NCBI GenBank assembly: GCA_029288275.1
Contig: JARIHM010000084.1
Coordinates: forward strand, 1-8,439
Direction: 5' to 3'
Length of the DNA stretch: 8,439 bases
Origin: Candidatus Saccharimonadota bacterium
Lineage (GTDB): Bacteria > Patescibacteriota > Saccharimonadia > UBA4664
Both the position numbers and the translations under genes were made by a program. Every line of letters begins with the position of its first letter. The first letter of the stretch is position 1. Of the stretch, positions 1 to 5,108 are shown piece after piece. Below the pieces are notes generated by a model. That model searched no databases. It was given only the letters and a program-made list of their open reading frames with translations, and was not told the DNA's origin.

Positions 1-389
1 GCTAACGTGATCAAGCCACCAGCCGCGATAAGCAGCTGCAATGGTGTGATTGGGCCGAAGACGAGCCGGCCGGCGATTTGATCGGGCCGCAGGCGGTTGG
101 CATCGTCGGCTTTGGCGTTGTCACCCTGAGTGGTGAAGGTACCGTCAGCGTTTTGCCGGATAATGCGGTGCAGCTCTGGGCCGGCGTGACCCGCAAAGGC
201 GACGATGTCGCCCTTTTCGTAGGAGCTGCTGCGCCAGAGCACGACCCGGTCGCCGTAATGGAGCGTGGGCTGCATGGACCAACCCCGGATGGTCACCAGC
301 GAAGCCGGCGTGAGGCTACTTAAGACAATCAGACCGGTTGCCACAATGACGGCAACGAGGCCCAATCCCACGCGTGCCAGCCACCTCAT
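1..389 (-). CDS. sipW: SipW-type signal peptidase I (3' end beyond window)
   Basis: This open frame runs off the left edge; 129 codons are visible. It encodes a membrane-bound serine protease that removes signal peptides from exported proteins. After a hydrophobic N-terminal anchor (about residues 7-26) comes the catalytic-serine motif GWSMQPTL (Ser38). LHRII follows with His74 where ordinary bacterial signal peptidases carry lysine, and then TQGDNAKADD (residues 87-96), which holds the conserved Gly-Asp-Asn and nearby acidic residues. The His replacement places it in the SipW/archaeal/ER (Ser-His) class. Its second hydrophobic stretch begins around residue 114 and continues off-window. The ATG overlaps the stop of the preceding gene as ATGA, and only a weak SD-like GGGGGA precedes it, so translational coupling is likely. 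The two upstream genes encode proteins with SipW-type signal peptides and are its presumed substrates. Confidence 0.9.
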   Translation of the reverse strand, partial: MRWLARVGLGLVAVIVATGLIVLSSLTPASLVTIRGWSMQPTLHYGDRVVLWRSSSYEKGDIVAFAGHAGPELHRIIRQNADGTFTTQGDNAKADDANRLRPDQIAGRLVFGPITPLQLLIAAGGLITL

Positions 390-892
390 GGCTGGTCCCC
401 CGCTCCGGTCGGACCGTTGGAGGGCGTGGTCGGCACTAGTGCCTCTGTGGTGGGAGCCGCGCTAGGCGCGGACGGCGTTTCAGCTTGGGTGGGCTCCGGC
501 GCCACGGCTACCACCTTGGTGGGCGGCGATGGAGCGGTCGTTGGCGTTACCATGGGCCCCGGAATTGGCGCAGGCGAGCCCGCCGTCAAGTGCGGTGCCA
601 CCACCCGCTGCTTAACCGTTGGCGGCACAATGATCGCTGCCGGCGCCTGGGTCCCTTCGGCCAGTACTGTAGGCGGTACAGCCGTCGTGGTGGGCGCCGC
701 GGTGGTGTCTGCCGGCGGACCAGGCAGTACATGCACCGTCACCTGAGCGCGGCCAGTATCAGCAAAATCAGCACCCACAGAGGCCACTTCCACTGCCCCG
801 AGCAGCCAGCCAGTCGCACCCATAACCATCAACAACAGCATCAACAGCAGCGAGCGGTTCACGTGATGCAACCGGCCCAGCAATCCGGACAA
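386..892 (-). CDS. Small secreted Pro/Thr/Ala-rich protein with SipW-type signal peptide
   Basis: A 168-residue protein of unrecognised family. Residues 13-34 are a hydrophobic export signal following Arg13. They lead into ASVGADFADTG (37-47), which matches the cleavage region of SipW substrates; cleavage would fall near Ala41. The whole mature part (about 60-168) is low complexity, dominated by Pro, Thr, Ala, Ser and Val with few charges and no Cys, so it is probably extended and surface exposed. No folded domain is visible. The start is TTG, chosen because AAGGAGG lies 7 nt upstream and no ATG fits. By position (between a TasA-like gene and sipW) it could be an accessory or anchoring component as TapA is in Bacillus, but there is no visible sequence similarity to TapA and this is inference. 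Both plus-strand frames are also open here, which reflects the GC-rich composition. Confidence 0.8.
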   Translation of the reverse strand: MSGLLGRLHHVNRSLLLMLLLMVMGATGWLLGAVEVASVGADFADTGRAQVTVHVLPGPPADTTAAPTTTAVPPTVLAEGTQAPAAIIVPPTVKQRVVAPHLTAGSPAPIPGPMVTPTTAPSPPTKVVAVAPEPTQAETPSAPSAAPTTEALVPTTPSNGPTGAGDQP

Positions 893-899
893 CGTCTTC

Positions 900-906
900 C
901 CTCCTT
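900..906 (-). promoter_or_regulatory. Strong Shine-Dalgarno of the Pro/Thr-rich secreted protein gene
   Basis: The minus strand reads AAGGAGG, followed by 7 nt and then TTG. This is the best SD match in the window, and it fixes the TTG start at 892 despite the weak codon. Confidence 0.8.
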
Positions 907-962
907 AGGAAGTACTACAAAATGGCCCCAAGCCGCAGCTTCGAACCATAAAATGTGAGAGC

Positions 963-995
963 GTGACGGAGGAACCTAGGAGGCTCCTCCGTCAC
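963..995 (-). terminator. Perfect 11-bp hairpin between the TasA-like gene and the Pro/Thr-rich gene
   Basis: Arms 963-973 and 985-995 are perfectly complementary (gtgacggagga / tcctccgtcac) around an 11-nt loop. The structure begins 9 nt after the TAA of the TasA-like gene. On the minus strand it is followed by GCTCTCACATTTTATGG, a poor U-tract, so it is more likely a partial terminator, attenuator or mRNA-stabilising stem within an operon than a full stop. It could favour expression of the first gene over the two that follow. Confidence 0.55.
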
Positions 996-1004
996 CGTCG
1001 GACG

Positions 1005-1640
1005 TTACGAGGACTGGCCGCTCTGCTGGTGGGCCTGGTCGAGGCGGAAGCTCCAGTGCGTGGTGCAGGTAAGACCCTGCAACGCGTTGTCATCAACCCC
1101 GGGCTCATCGATCATATTGATCGCCACCGGAATCTGGACTTCCTGCCCCGGAGTCATGCCGCTCGACAACGGCATCGAGGTGTTCGACCAGGCGGCAATC
1201 GGCTGTGCCGAACCCAAGCCGGTCATCGAGAGCGTGAACTTGCTGGCCACGTTGGCCGGCGCGTTCGGGCCGCAATCGATGGTGCCCAGATTAGACACCG
1301 ACAGATCGCCATTCAACTGGTTACTCGTGTTAGTAATGTCCAATACCTGTGCCGGCACGTTGCTGCCGGGCCAGACGGTCCAGCTCAAGCTGGTGTCGTG
1401 ACCGGAGCCCACGGCCATGCCGAAGGTCGGTGTGGAGACCGAGTTGTCGCTGCCTCCCTGATCGGAGAAGTTCGCGCCGACCCCGCCAAGGGTGGACAGC
1501 GCCAGACCGGCCAGCAGTGCCATGACGGCCACTACCGCCACCAGCAAGGAATTCCGAACTCGATGGCCCCTCGATGCCGTCGGCGTCTGAGGCGCTTCGA
1601 CCGGCTGATCGGTTGACGAGTTCATCGCATCCGCGGACAT
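1005..1640 (-). CDS. TasA/CalY (camelysin)-like secreted protein with SipW-type signal peptide
   Basis: A 211-residue exported protein. A cytoplasmic Pro/Thr-rich N-terminus and Arg28/Arg30 precede a hydrophobic segment (31-50). GVGANFSDQG (53-62) and SVSTPTFGMAV follow, the layout of SipW-cognate signal peptides; cleavage is likely after Ala57. The mature part follows the TasA/CalY beta-sandwich plan: WPGSNVPAQVLDITNTSN (90-107) resembles the conserved PG...NtG segment, LSSGMTPGQEVQIPVAINM (158-176) a second PG strand, and NALQGL...WSFRLDQA (185-203) the terminal N..QG...F.F..Q motif. Two Cys (123, 192) could form a disulfide. In Firmicutes this family forms extracellular fibres; fibre formation here is inference. 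ATG at 1640 is preferred because AAAGGGA lies 6 nt upstream; an in-frame TTG abuts it. It is first in an operon with a second SipW-type substrate and sipW. Confidence 0.8.
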   Translation of the reverse strand: MSADAMNSSTDQPVEAPQTPTASRGHRVRNSLLVAVVAVMALLAGLALSTLGGVGANFSDQGGSDNSVSTPTFGMAVGSGHDTSLSWTVWPGSNVPAQVLDITNTSNQLNGDLSVSNLGTIDCGPNAPANVASKFTLSMTGLGSAQPIAAWSNTSMPLSSGMTPGQEVQIPVAINMIDEPGVDDNALQGLTCTTHWSFRLDQAHQQSGQSS

Positions 1641-1651
1641 CAATGTCCCTT

Positions 1652-1668
1652 TCTCAAGAAAATTGAGA
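1652..1668 (-). other. Small leader hairpin just upstream of the TasA-like gene
   Basis: tctcaa and ttgaga form a 6-bp stem with a 5-nt loop. It ends next to the AAAGGGA ribosome-binding site in the transcript leader. It could modulate access to the SD, but it is AU-rich and short, so a role is uncertain. Confidence 0.35.
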
Positions 1669-1729
1669 GTATGAGGTCTGTGAAGGTGCCCCTATGTTGG
1701 CCTAGGATCGCCAGGCTCAACAGTTTTAA

Positions 1730-1758
1730 AATGTACAGGGTTTGCCTATAGACGTCAA
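1730..1758 (-). promoter_or_regulatory. Sigma70-like promoter of the TasA-like/sipW operon
   Basis: The minus strand shows -35 TTGACG (1758-1753), a 17-bp spacer and -10 TACATT (1735-1730). An A/T-rich stretch at about 1759-1800 sits just upstream of the -35 and could act as an UP element. Transcription would start near 1722, giving an ~83-nt leader. The promoter is divergent from that of rpmE, with ~80 bp between the two -35 boxes. That spacer holds an imperfect GC-rich palindrome (1811-1828, arms ACGGC/GCCGT) that could be a shared operator. Confidence 0.7.
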
Positions 1759-1837
1759 TGAAAATTATCAAAAATAACAGCTCTCTATCTGTAAAAAATG
1801 CTTTGGCCCAACGGCGCATGCCGGCCGTCAATCACCC

Positions 1838-1866
1838 TTGACCGCTTGACAAAAATCAGGTATGAT
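1838..1866 (+). promoter_or_regulatory. Sigma70-like promoter of rpmE, predicted leaderless
   Basis: -35 TTGACC (1838-1843), a 17-bp spacer and -10 TATGAT (1861-1866) form a near-consensus promoter. Only 9 nt separate the -10 from the ATG at 1876, so the transcript would start within about 3 nt of the start codon and have no room for an SD. A second, perfect TTGACA lies at 1846-1851, but it is only 9 bp from the -10 and is probably not the functional -35. Confidence 0.75.
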
Positions 1867-1875
1867 CTACCAGTT

Positions 1876-2187
1876 ATGAAAGCTGGAATCCACCCTGAGG
1901 TCTTCGAGACCACCGTCCACTGCAACGGTTGCAATACCACCTTTACTTCACACACCACGGTGAAGGAGATTACGGTGGAAATTTGCTCCAACTGCCACCC
2001 GTTCTACACCGGCAAGCAGAAGCTGGTCGACACGGCTAACCGTGTAGCTCGCTTCGAGGCTCTGCAGGCAGCCAAGGCCAAGCTCGATGAGCAAACTGCG
2101 GCCAAGAAGAACAAGCAGGACGCCAAGCTCGCCAAGATCCAAACCGAACTACAGGACGAGACGGTCGACGCTGAAGCCGAGGCCTAA
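1876..2187 (+). CDS. rpmE: 50S ribosomal protein L31 with C-terminal extension
   Basis: A 103-residue large-subunit ribosomal protein. It begins MKAGIHPEVFETTVHCNGC and continues with EICSNCHPFYTGKQ, the L31 signature. Cys16, Cys19, Cys37 and Cys40 form the two CxxC pairs of the zinc-binding form. Family members are usually around 70 residues; here residues about 66-103 are an added Lys/Ala/Glu/Gln-rich helical tail ending in acidic residues. The frame is open upstream to 1798, but the conserved N-terminus and the promoter position fix the ATG at 1876. The gene is monocistronic, lying between its own promoter and an intrinsic terminator, and heads the prfA-prmC block. Confidence 0.96.
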   Translation: MKAGIHPEVFETTVHCNGCNTTFTSHTTVKEITVEICSNCHPFYTGKQKLVDTANRVARFEALQAAKAKLDEQTAAKKNKQDAKLAKIQTELQDETVDAEAEA

Positions 2188-2202
2188 GTTCGTTCATGCA
2201 TG

Positions 2203-2234
2203 AGAGAGCGCCCCTGAACCGGCGCTCTCTTTTT
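2203..2234 (+). terminator. Intrinsic terminator of rpmE
   Basis: A 10-bp perfect stem (AGAGAGCGCC / GGCGCTCTCT) with an 8-nt loop runs directly into a short T-run (five T's from the last arm base). It lies 15 nt after the L31 stop codon and separates rpmE from prfA. Confidence 0.9.
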
Positions 2235-2246
2235 GCGCTCTTTTAC

Positions 2247-2255
2247 TGCTAAACT
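2247..2255 (+). promoter_or_regulatory. Extended -10 promoter of prfA, predicted leaderless
   Basis: TGC-TAAACT is an extended -10 element. It lies 12 nt beyond the rpmE terminator T-run, with no convincing -35. Seven nt separate it from the prfA ATG, so the start codon coincides with the expected transcription start. The same pattern, TGCTAnACTA followed by an ATG, occurs before the SpoU methyltransferase gene on the other strand. Confidence 0.5.
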
Positions 2256-2262
2256 AGAAGCC

Positions 2263-3324
2263 ATGGATCTGACAGAACAGAAATTCCGAACTGAATACGC
2301 CGAGCTGGCCGAAGCTATGACCGATGCCAGCCTGTTCGGCACGCCCAAGATGATACAGCTAGCCAAACGCCAGAGCGAGCTCACCCCACTGATCGAACTC
2401 TACGACCAGCGTGCCAAAGTAACGGCCGACCTGGAAGAGAGCCGGGCACTGCAGCACGACCCCGAAATGGGCGAGTTAGCTCGTGAAGAGCTGCCGGCGT
2501 TAGAGGTGCGGCTGGAAGATATTACCGGCAGACTGCGCCTAGCTCTGGTGCCTAAAGATCCGGCCGACAGCAAAAACGCCATCGTGGAGATCCGGGCCGG
2601 CGCCGGTGGTGACGAGGCCAGCTTGTTTGCGGCCGAGCTATTCCGCATGTATGGCCGTTATATCGAGACGAAGCCAGGCTGGCGCATTGAGCTCATGAGC
2701 GAATCGCCGAGCGACGTGGGCGGCTATAAGGAGATCATCTTTGAAGTGAAGGGTGATGAGGCCTATGGCTGGCTCAAATATGAGAGCGGCGTGCACCGCG
2801 TACAGCGAGTGCCAGAGACCGAGAGCGGTGGTCGCATCCATACTTCCACTGTAACGGTGGCGGTACTGCCCGAAGCCGAGGAGACCGATGTGGAGATTAA
2901 CGATAACGACCTGCGCATTGATGTATACCGCTCCAGTGGTCACGGCGGCCAATCGGTGAACACCACCGACTCAGCCGTACGCATCACTCACCTTCCCACT
3001 GGTCTGGTGGTGACCTGCCAGGATGAAAAATCGCAGCTCAAGAACAAACTCAAGGCCATGAGCGTGCTGCGCTCGCGCCTGCTGGCCATCAAGCGCGAAG
3101 AAGAAGAGCGGGCCGGCCGCGAGGCGCGCCTGAGCCAGATAGGCACGGGTGATCGCAGTGAGAAAATCCGCACCTACAACTTCCCGCAGGACCGTGTGAC
3201 CGATCACCGCATTGGCCGCACTCAGCATGGACTGCCCGGCTACATGCTCGGCAATATTGGCGATATGCTCGAGGCACTGCGGGCCGAGGACTTGCGGCTC
3301 AAGCTGGAGCAGGCAGGTGCTTAA
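2263..3324 (+). CDS. prfA: Peptide chain release factor 1 (RF1)
   Basis: A 353-residue class I release factor that recognises UAA/UAG in the ribosomal A site and triggers peptidyl-tRNA hydrolysis. The stop-codon recognition tripeptide of the PxT type is P184-E185-T186 in QRVPETESGGRIHTS. The catalytic loop is RSSGHGGQSVNTTDS with GGQ at 228-230. The coiled N-terminal domain and the GD.SEKIRTYNFPQ.RVTDHR segment (296-316) are intact. Length is close to the usual ~360. The ATG at 2263 is preferred over an upstream TTG that lies inside the rpmE terminator T-run. Its stop TAA is immediately followed by the ATG of prmC. Because TGA terminates several genes here, an RF2 gene is expected elsewhere in the genome. 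Confidence 0.97.
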   Translation: MDLTEQKFRTEYAELAEAMTDASLFGTPKMIQLAKRQSELTPLIELYDQRAKVTADLEESRALQHDPEMGELAREELPALEVRLEDITGRLRLALVPKDPADSKNAIVEIRAGAGGDEASLFAAELFRMYGRYIETKPGWRIELMSESPSDVGGYKEIIFEVKGDEAYGWLKYESGVHRVQRVPETESGGRIHTSTVTVAVLPEAEETDVEINDNDLRIDVYRSSGHGGQSVNTTDSAVRITHLPTGLVVTCQDEKSQLKNKLKAMSVLRSRLLAIKREEEERAGREARLSQIGTGDRSEKIRTYNFPQDRVTDHRIGRTQHGLPGYMLGNIGDMLEALRAEDLRLKLEQAGA

Positions 3325-4137
3325 ATGACCATCCGCGCAGCGCTCAAGCACGCCGAATTTAGGCTTAGTGAGGCAAAAATTAGCAGTAGTCAGCTCGATA
3401 GTGAGCTAATTATGGCCTATGTCATGGGCCGTGACCGTGCCTGGCTCCTAGCCCACGATGACACCGAGCTCGACGAACCGCAGCTGGAGCAATTCCACGC
3501 GCTTGTAAACCAGCGCTACAACCGCACGCCACTGGTGCACTTGACTGGTACGCGCGAATTCTACGACCTGGACTTTGAGATTACGCCTGACGTGCTGACC
3601 CCGCGCGTGGAGACCGAGCAGATGGTCGAATGGGCCATTAAGTACGCGCCGCAGGGTTCACGCCTCATCGATATTGGCACTGGCTCGGGCGCGCTGGCCG
3701 TGGCGGTCGCCAAGCATCGGCCCGACCTGCAGGTGACAGCTACCGATATTTCAGCCAAAGAGCTAGCCGTGGCCCGGCGCAATGCCACTAAGCACGCCGT
3801 AATGGTCGAGTTTGTAGAATCAGATTTATGGGCCGGCGTGAACGGCCAGTTTGAGACCATCGTGACCAATCTCCCCTACCTGCGCGATGACGCTCGTAAT
3901 GAGCTGATGCCTGAGGTCCGCCACGAGCCGGCCATAGCGCTCTTTGGCGGCAGTGATGGGCTGGACTTATATCGCCGATTCTTACGCAATTTGCCACAGC
4001 ACCTGGTGCCCGGTGGCTATTTATTCACCGAATGCGACCCCTGGCAGCACGAAGACTTGCTGGCTGAAGCGGCCAAGGTAGGATTGACGCCCGTGGAGCA
4101 AGGTTACTTTATTTTAGGCTTTCAGCTCCGCGCCTGA
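3325..4137 (+). CDS. prmC: Peptide chain release factor N5-glutamine methyltransferase
   Basis: A 270-residue SAM-dependent methyltransferase that methylates the glutamine of the GGQ loop of release factors, here encoded by the adjacent gene. The helical N-terminal domain spans about 1-75. The Rossmann core has motif I DIGTGSGALAVAVA (116-129), the acidic D141 after strand 2, and D167 before the active site. The signature normally reading NPPY is NLPY (182-185), and the usual PRPETE is PRVETE (93-98). Both are substitutions at positions lining the substrate or cofactor pocket. The start codon directly follows the prfA stop, so the pair is almost certainly co-translated. The 3' end overlaps the convergent methyltransferase gene by 16 bp. 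Confidence 0.94.
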   Translation: MTIRAALKHAEFRLSEAKISSSQLDSELIMAYVMGRDRAWLLAHDDTELDEPQLEQFHALVNQRYNRTPLVHLTGTREFYDLDFEITPDVLTPRVETEQMVEWAIKYAPQGSRLIDIGTGSGALAVAVAKHRPDLQVTATDISAKELAVARRNATKHAVMVEFVESDLWAGVNGQFETIVTNLPYLRDDARNELMPEVRHEPAIALFGGSDGLDLYRRFLRNLPQHLVPGGYLFTECDPWQHEDLLAEAAKVGLTPVEQGYFILGFQLRA

Positions 4138-4916
4138 CGCTGGCGCAGCGCTTCGTACATCAGCAGCGCGCCGCTGGTGGCAACATTGAGCGAGTCAACC
4201 TGGCCGTTCATGGGGATCAGAACCTTGAGGTCAGCAGCGGCCATGAGCTCAGGGCCGAGGCCGTATTTCTCCGAGCCAACAGCAATAGCCACACCGCCGG
4301 TCATATCGACATCCCAATAGGATTGCGTGGCCTCGGGCGTGGCGGCCAGCAGTTGGATGTGGCGCTCATGAAGCCAATTCAGCAGCTCGTCGGTGGTAGC
4401 CTCCGCGACGGGCACCGTAAAAATAGCTCCTTTGCTGGCCCGAACAATATTGGGATTGCTCCAATCGGTGATGGCGGCCGGCGCGATCACCGCATCGGCA
4501 CCTACGGCATCGGCCGTGCGCAGCATGGCGCCTAGATTGCCGGGCTTCTCCACCGACTCGCACACCAAAATAAGCGGAGCGGCGCCGACCGTGAGGTGGC
4601 TTAACCGCGTTTCGACAGCCGGGAACATAGCTAGCCAACCGTCCGGGCCATCTCGGTAGGCGGCCTTCTCGAAAGCTGCCCGGCTCAGCTCCAGCGCTCC
4701 CACGCCGCTCACGCGCTGTAGGAGCTCCAGCTGGCCTGGACTAGCCATAAGTTCAGGGCAGTAATACAGCTCCTTGGGCCAAGCACCACTGGCCAGCGCG
4801 AGTGATAGTTCCTCGTAACCCTCCACCAGCATGACACCAGCCTCCTGGCGATCACGCCGTCGCCGTAGCGCCACCAGCTCTTTAACTTTGGAATTTTGCG
4901 GACTCGTAATAATCAT
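4122..4916 (-). CDS. SpoU/TrmH-family RNA 2'-O-methyltransferase
   Basis: A 264-residue SPOUT methyltransferase that probably 2'-O-methylates rRNA (RlmB/TsnR-like) or tRNA (TrmH-like); the exact substrate cannot be read from the sequence. An N-terminal substrate-binding domain (about 1-105) includes MIITSPQNSKVKELVAL and VEGYEEL, typical of rRNA-type members. Knot motif 1 is EKPGNLGAMLRTADAVGAD (123-141; N127, R133). Motif 2 is IAVGSEKYGL (211-220), with Lys where Gly is usual after SE. Motif 3 is IPMNGQVDSLNVATSGALL (234-252; N244). The ATG at 4916 follows an extended -10 by 7 nt with no SD. It is transcribed toward prmC with overlapping 3' ends and no terminator between them. Confidence 0.92.
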   Translation of the reverse strand: MIITSPQNSKVKELVALRRRRDRQEAGVMLVEGYEELSLALASGAWPKELYYCPELMASPGQLELLQRVSGVGALELSRAAFEKAAYRDGPDGWLAMFPAVETRLSHLTVGAAPLILVCESVEKPGNLGAMLRTADAVGADAVIAPAAITDWSNPNIVRASKGAIFTVPVAEATTDELLNWLHERHIQLLAATPEATQSYWDVDMTGGVAIAVGSEKYGLGPELMAAADLKVLIPMNGQVDSLNVATSGALLMYEALRQRQARS

Positions 4917-4923
4917 CTGCTTT

Positions 4924-4932
4924 AGTGTAGCA
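4924..4932 (-). promoter_or_regulatory. Extended -10 promoter of the SpoU methyltransferase gene
   Basis: The minus strand reads TGC-TACACT, ending 7 nt before the ATG at 4916. No good -35 is seen 16-18 bp upstream. The spacing predicts a transcript starting at the ATG itself. Confidence 0.5.
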
Positions 4933-4958
4933 TCGATATTTCATAATCTGGAATTCTC

Positions 4959-5007
4959 GGATTGGATCGAGCGTGGCACTTGGTGGGGCAAAGCCACAGG
5001 CCAATCC
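4959..5007. other. Interrupted stem-loop in the htrA-methyltransferase spacer
   Basis: Outer arms GGATTGG (4959-4965) and CCAATCC (5001-5007) and inner arms GTGGC (4973-4977) and GCCAC (4993-4997) are complementary around a 15-nt G-rich loop, with an asymmetric internal loop (7 and 3 nt). It could be an RNA structure in the htrA 3' region, a small RNA or part of a short repeat. It lacks an adjacent T-run, so it is not a standard terminator. Confidence 0.45.
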
Positions 5008-5019
5008 TCGGGACGTATA

Positions 5020-5034
5020 TTCTATAATTTAGAA
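5020..5034. repeat. AT palindrome copy 1 (TTCTAnAnTTTAGAA)
   Basis: TTCTATAATTTAGAA has 6-bp arms (with the flanking base, ATTCTA/TAGAAT). It is identical at 13 of 15 positions to copy 2, 68 bp away. It resembles a dimeric-regulator operator. It also contains TATAAT, but no gene lies downstream on that strand. Confidence 0.5.
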
Positions 5035-5068
5035 TTTGGCGCAACGGGATAGTTTTTAAGGCCAAATT
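5033..5068. repeat. 8-bp inverted repeat between the two AT palindromes
   Basis: AATTTGGC (5033-5040) and GCCAAATT (5061-5068) are perfect inverse complements around a 20-nt loop. The stem lies between the two 15-bp palindromes and would be part of the same folded segment if transcribed from the htrA side. Confidence 0.45.
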
Positions 5069-5087
5069 TGAGTAGCTAAGACAACTT

Positions 5088-5102
5088 TTCTAAATTTTAG
5101 AA
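5088..5102. repeat. AT palindrome copy 2 (TTCTAnAnTTTAGAA)
   Basis: TTCTAAATTTTAGAA is a perfect palindrome (7-bp arms, one central base). It lies 6 bp beyond the htrA stop codon. It is too AT-rich to be a convincing terminator stem, and the similar copy at 5020 suggests a specific binding site or short repeat. Confidence 0.5.
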
Positions 5103-5108
5103 TACTCA

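Noticed and set aside
78..323. Plus-strand 81-codon open frame
   Set aside because: It is the antisense of the signal peptidase gene, whose Ser and His motifs are unmistakable.
417..958. Two plus-strand open frames of 109 and 157 codons
   Set aside because: They are Gly/Val/Ala- or Arg-rich translations of a GC-rich repetitive region; the minus-strand gene has a strong SD, a signal peptide and operon context.
963..1616. Plus-strand open frame of 217 codons starting with GTG
   Set aside because: It is an Arg/His-rich mirror of the TasA-like gene on the minus strand, starts inside the 963-995 hairpin, has no SD and shows no family motif.
1846..1851. Perfect TTGACA as the rpmE -35 box
   Set aside because: It is only 9 bp from the -10; the overlapping TTGACC at 1838 has the correct 17-bp spacing.
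1798..1875. N-terminal extension of L31 from an upstream ATG at 1798
   Set aside because: The extra 26 residues lie across the rpmE promoter and precede the conserved L31 N-terminus.
1640..1991. Minus-strand open frames of 63 and 68 codons over the rpmE promoter
   Set aside because: They overlap two clear promoters and the conserved L31 gene, with no SD or recognisable protein features.
4959..5034. Miniature transposable element with terminal inverted repeats
   Set aside because: The outer arms do not form convincing terminal repeats and no target-site duplication is visible; only the local stems can be supported.
4831..5052. Plus-strand 73-codon open frame across the htrA-methyltransferase spacer
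   Set aside because: It starts inside the methyltransferase gene on the opposite strand, lacks an SD and covers the palindromic spacer; the translation has no domain-like features.
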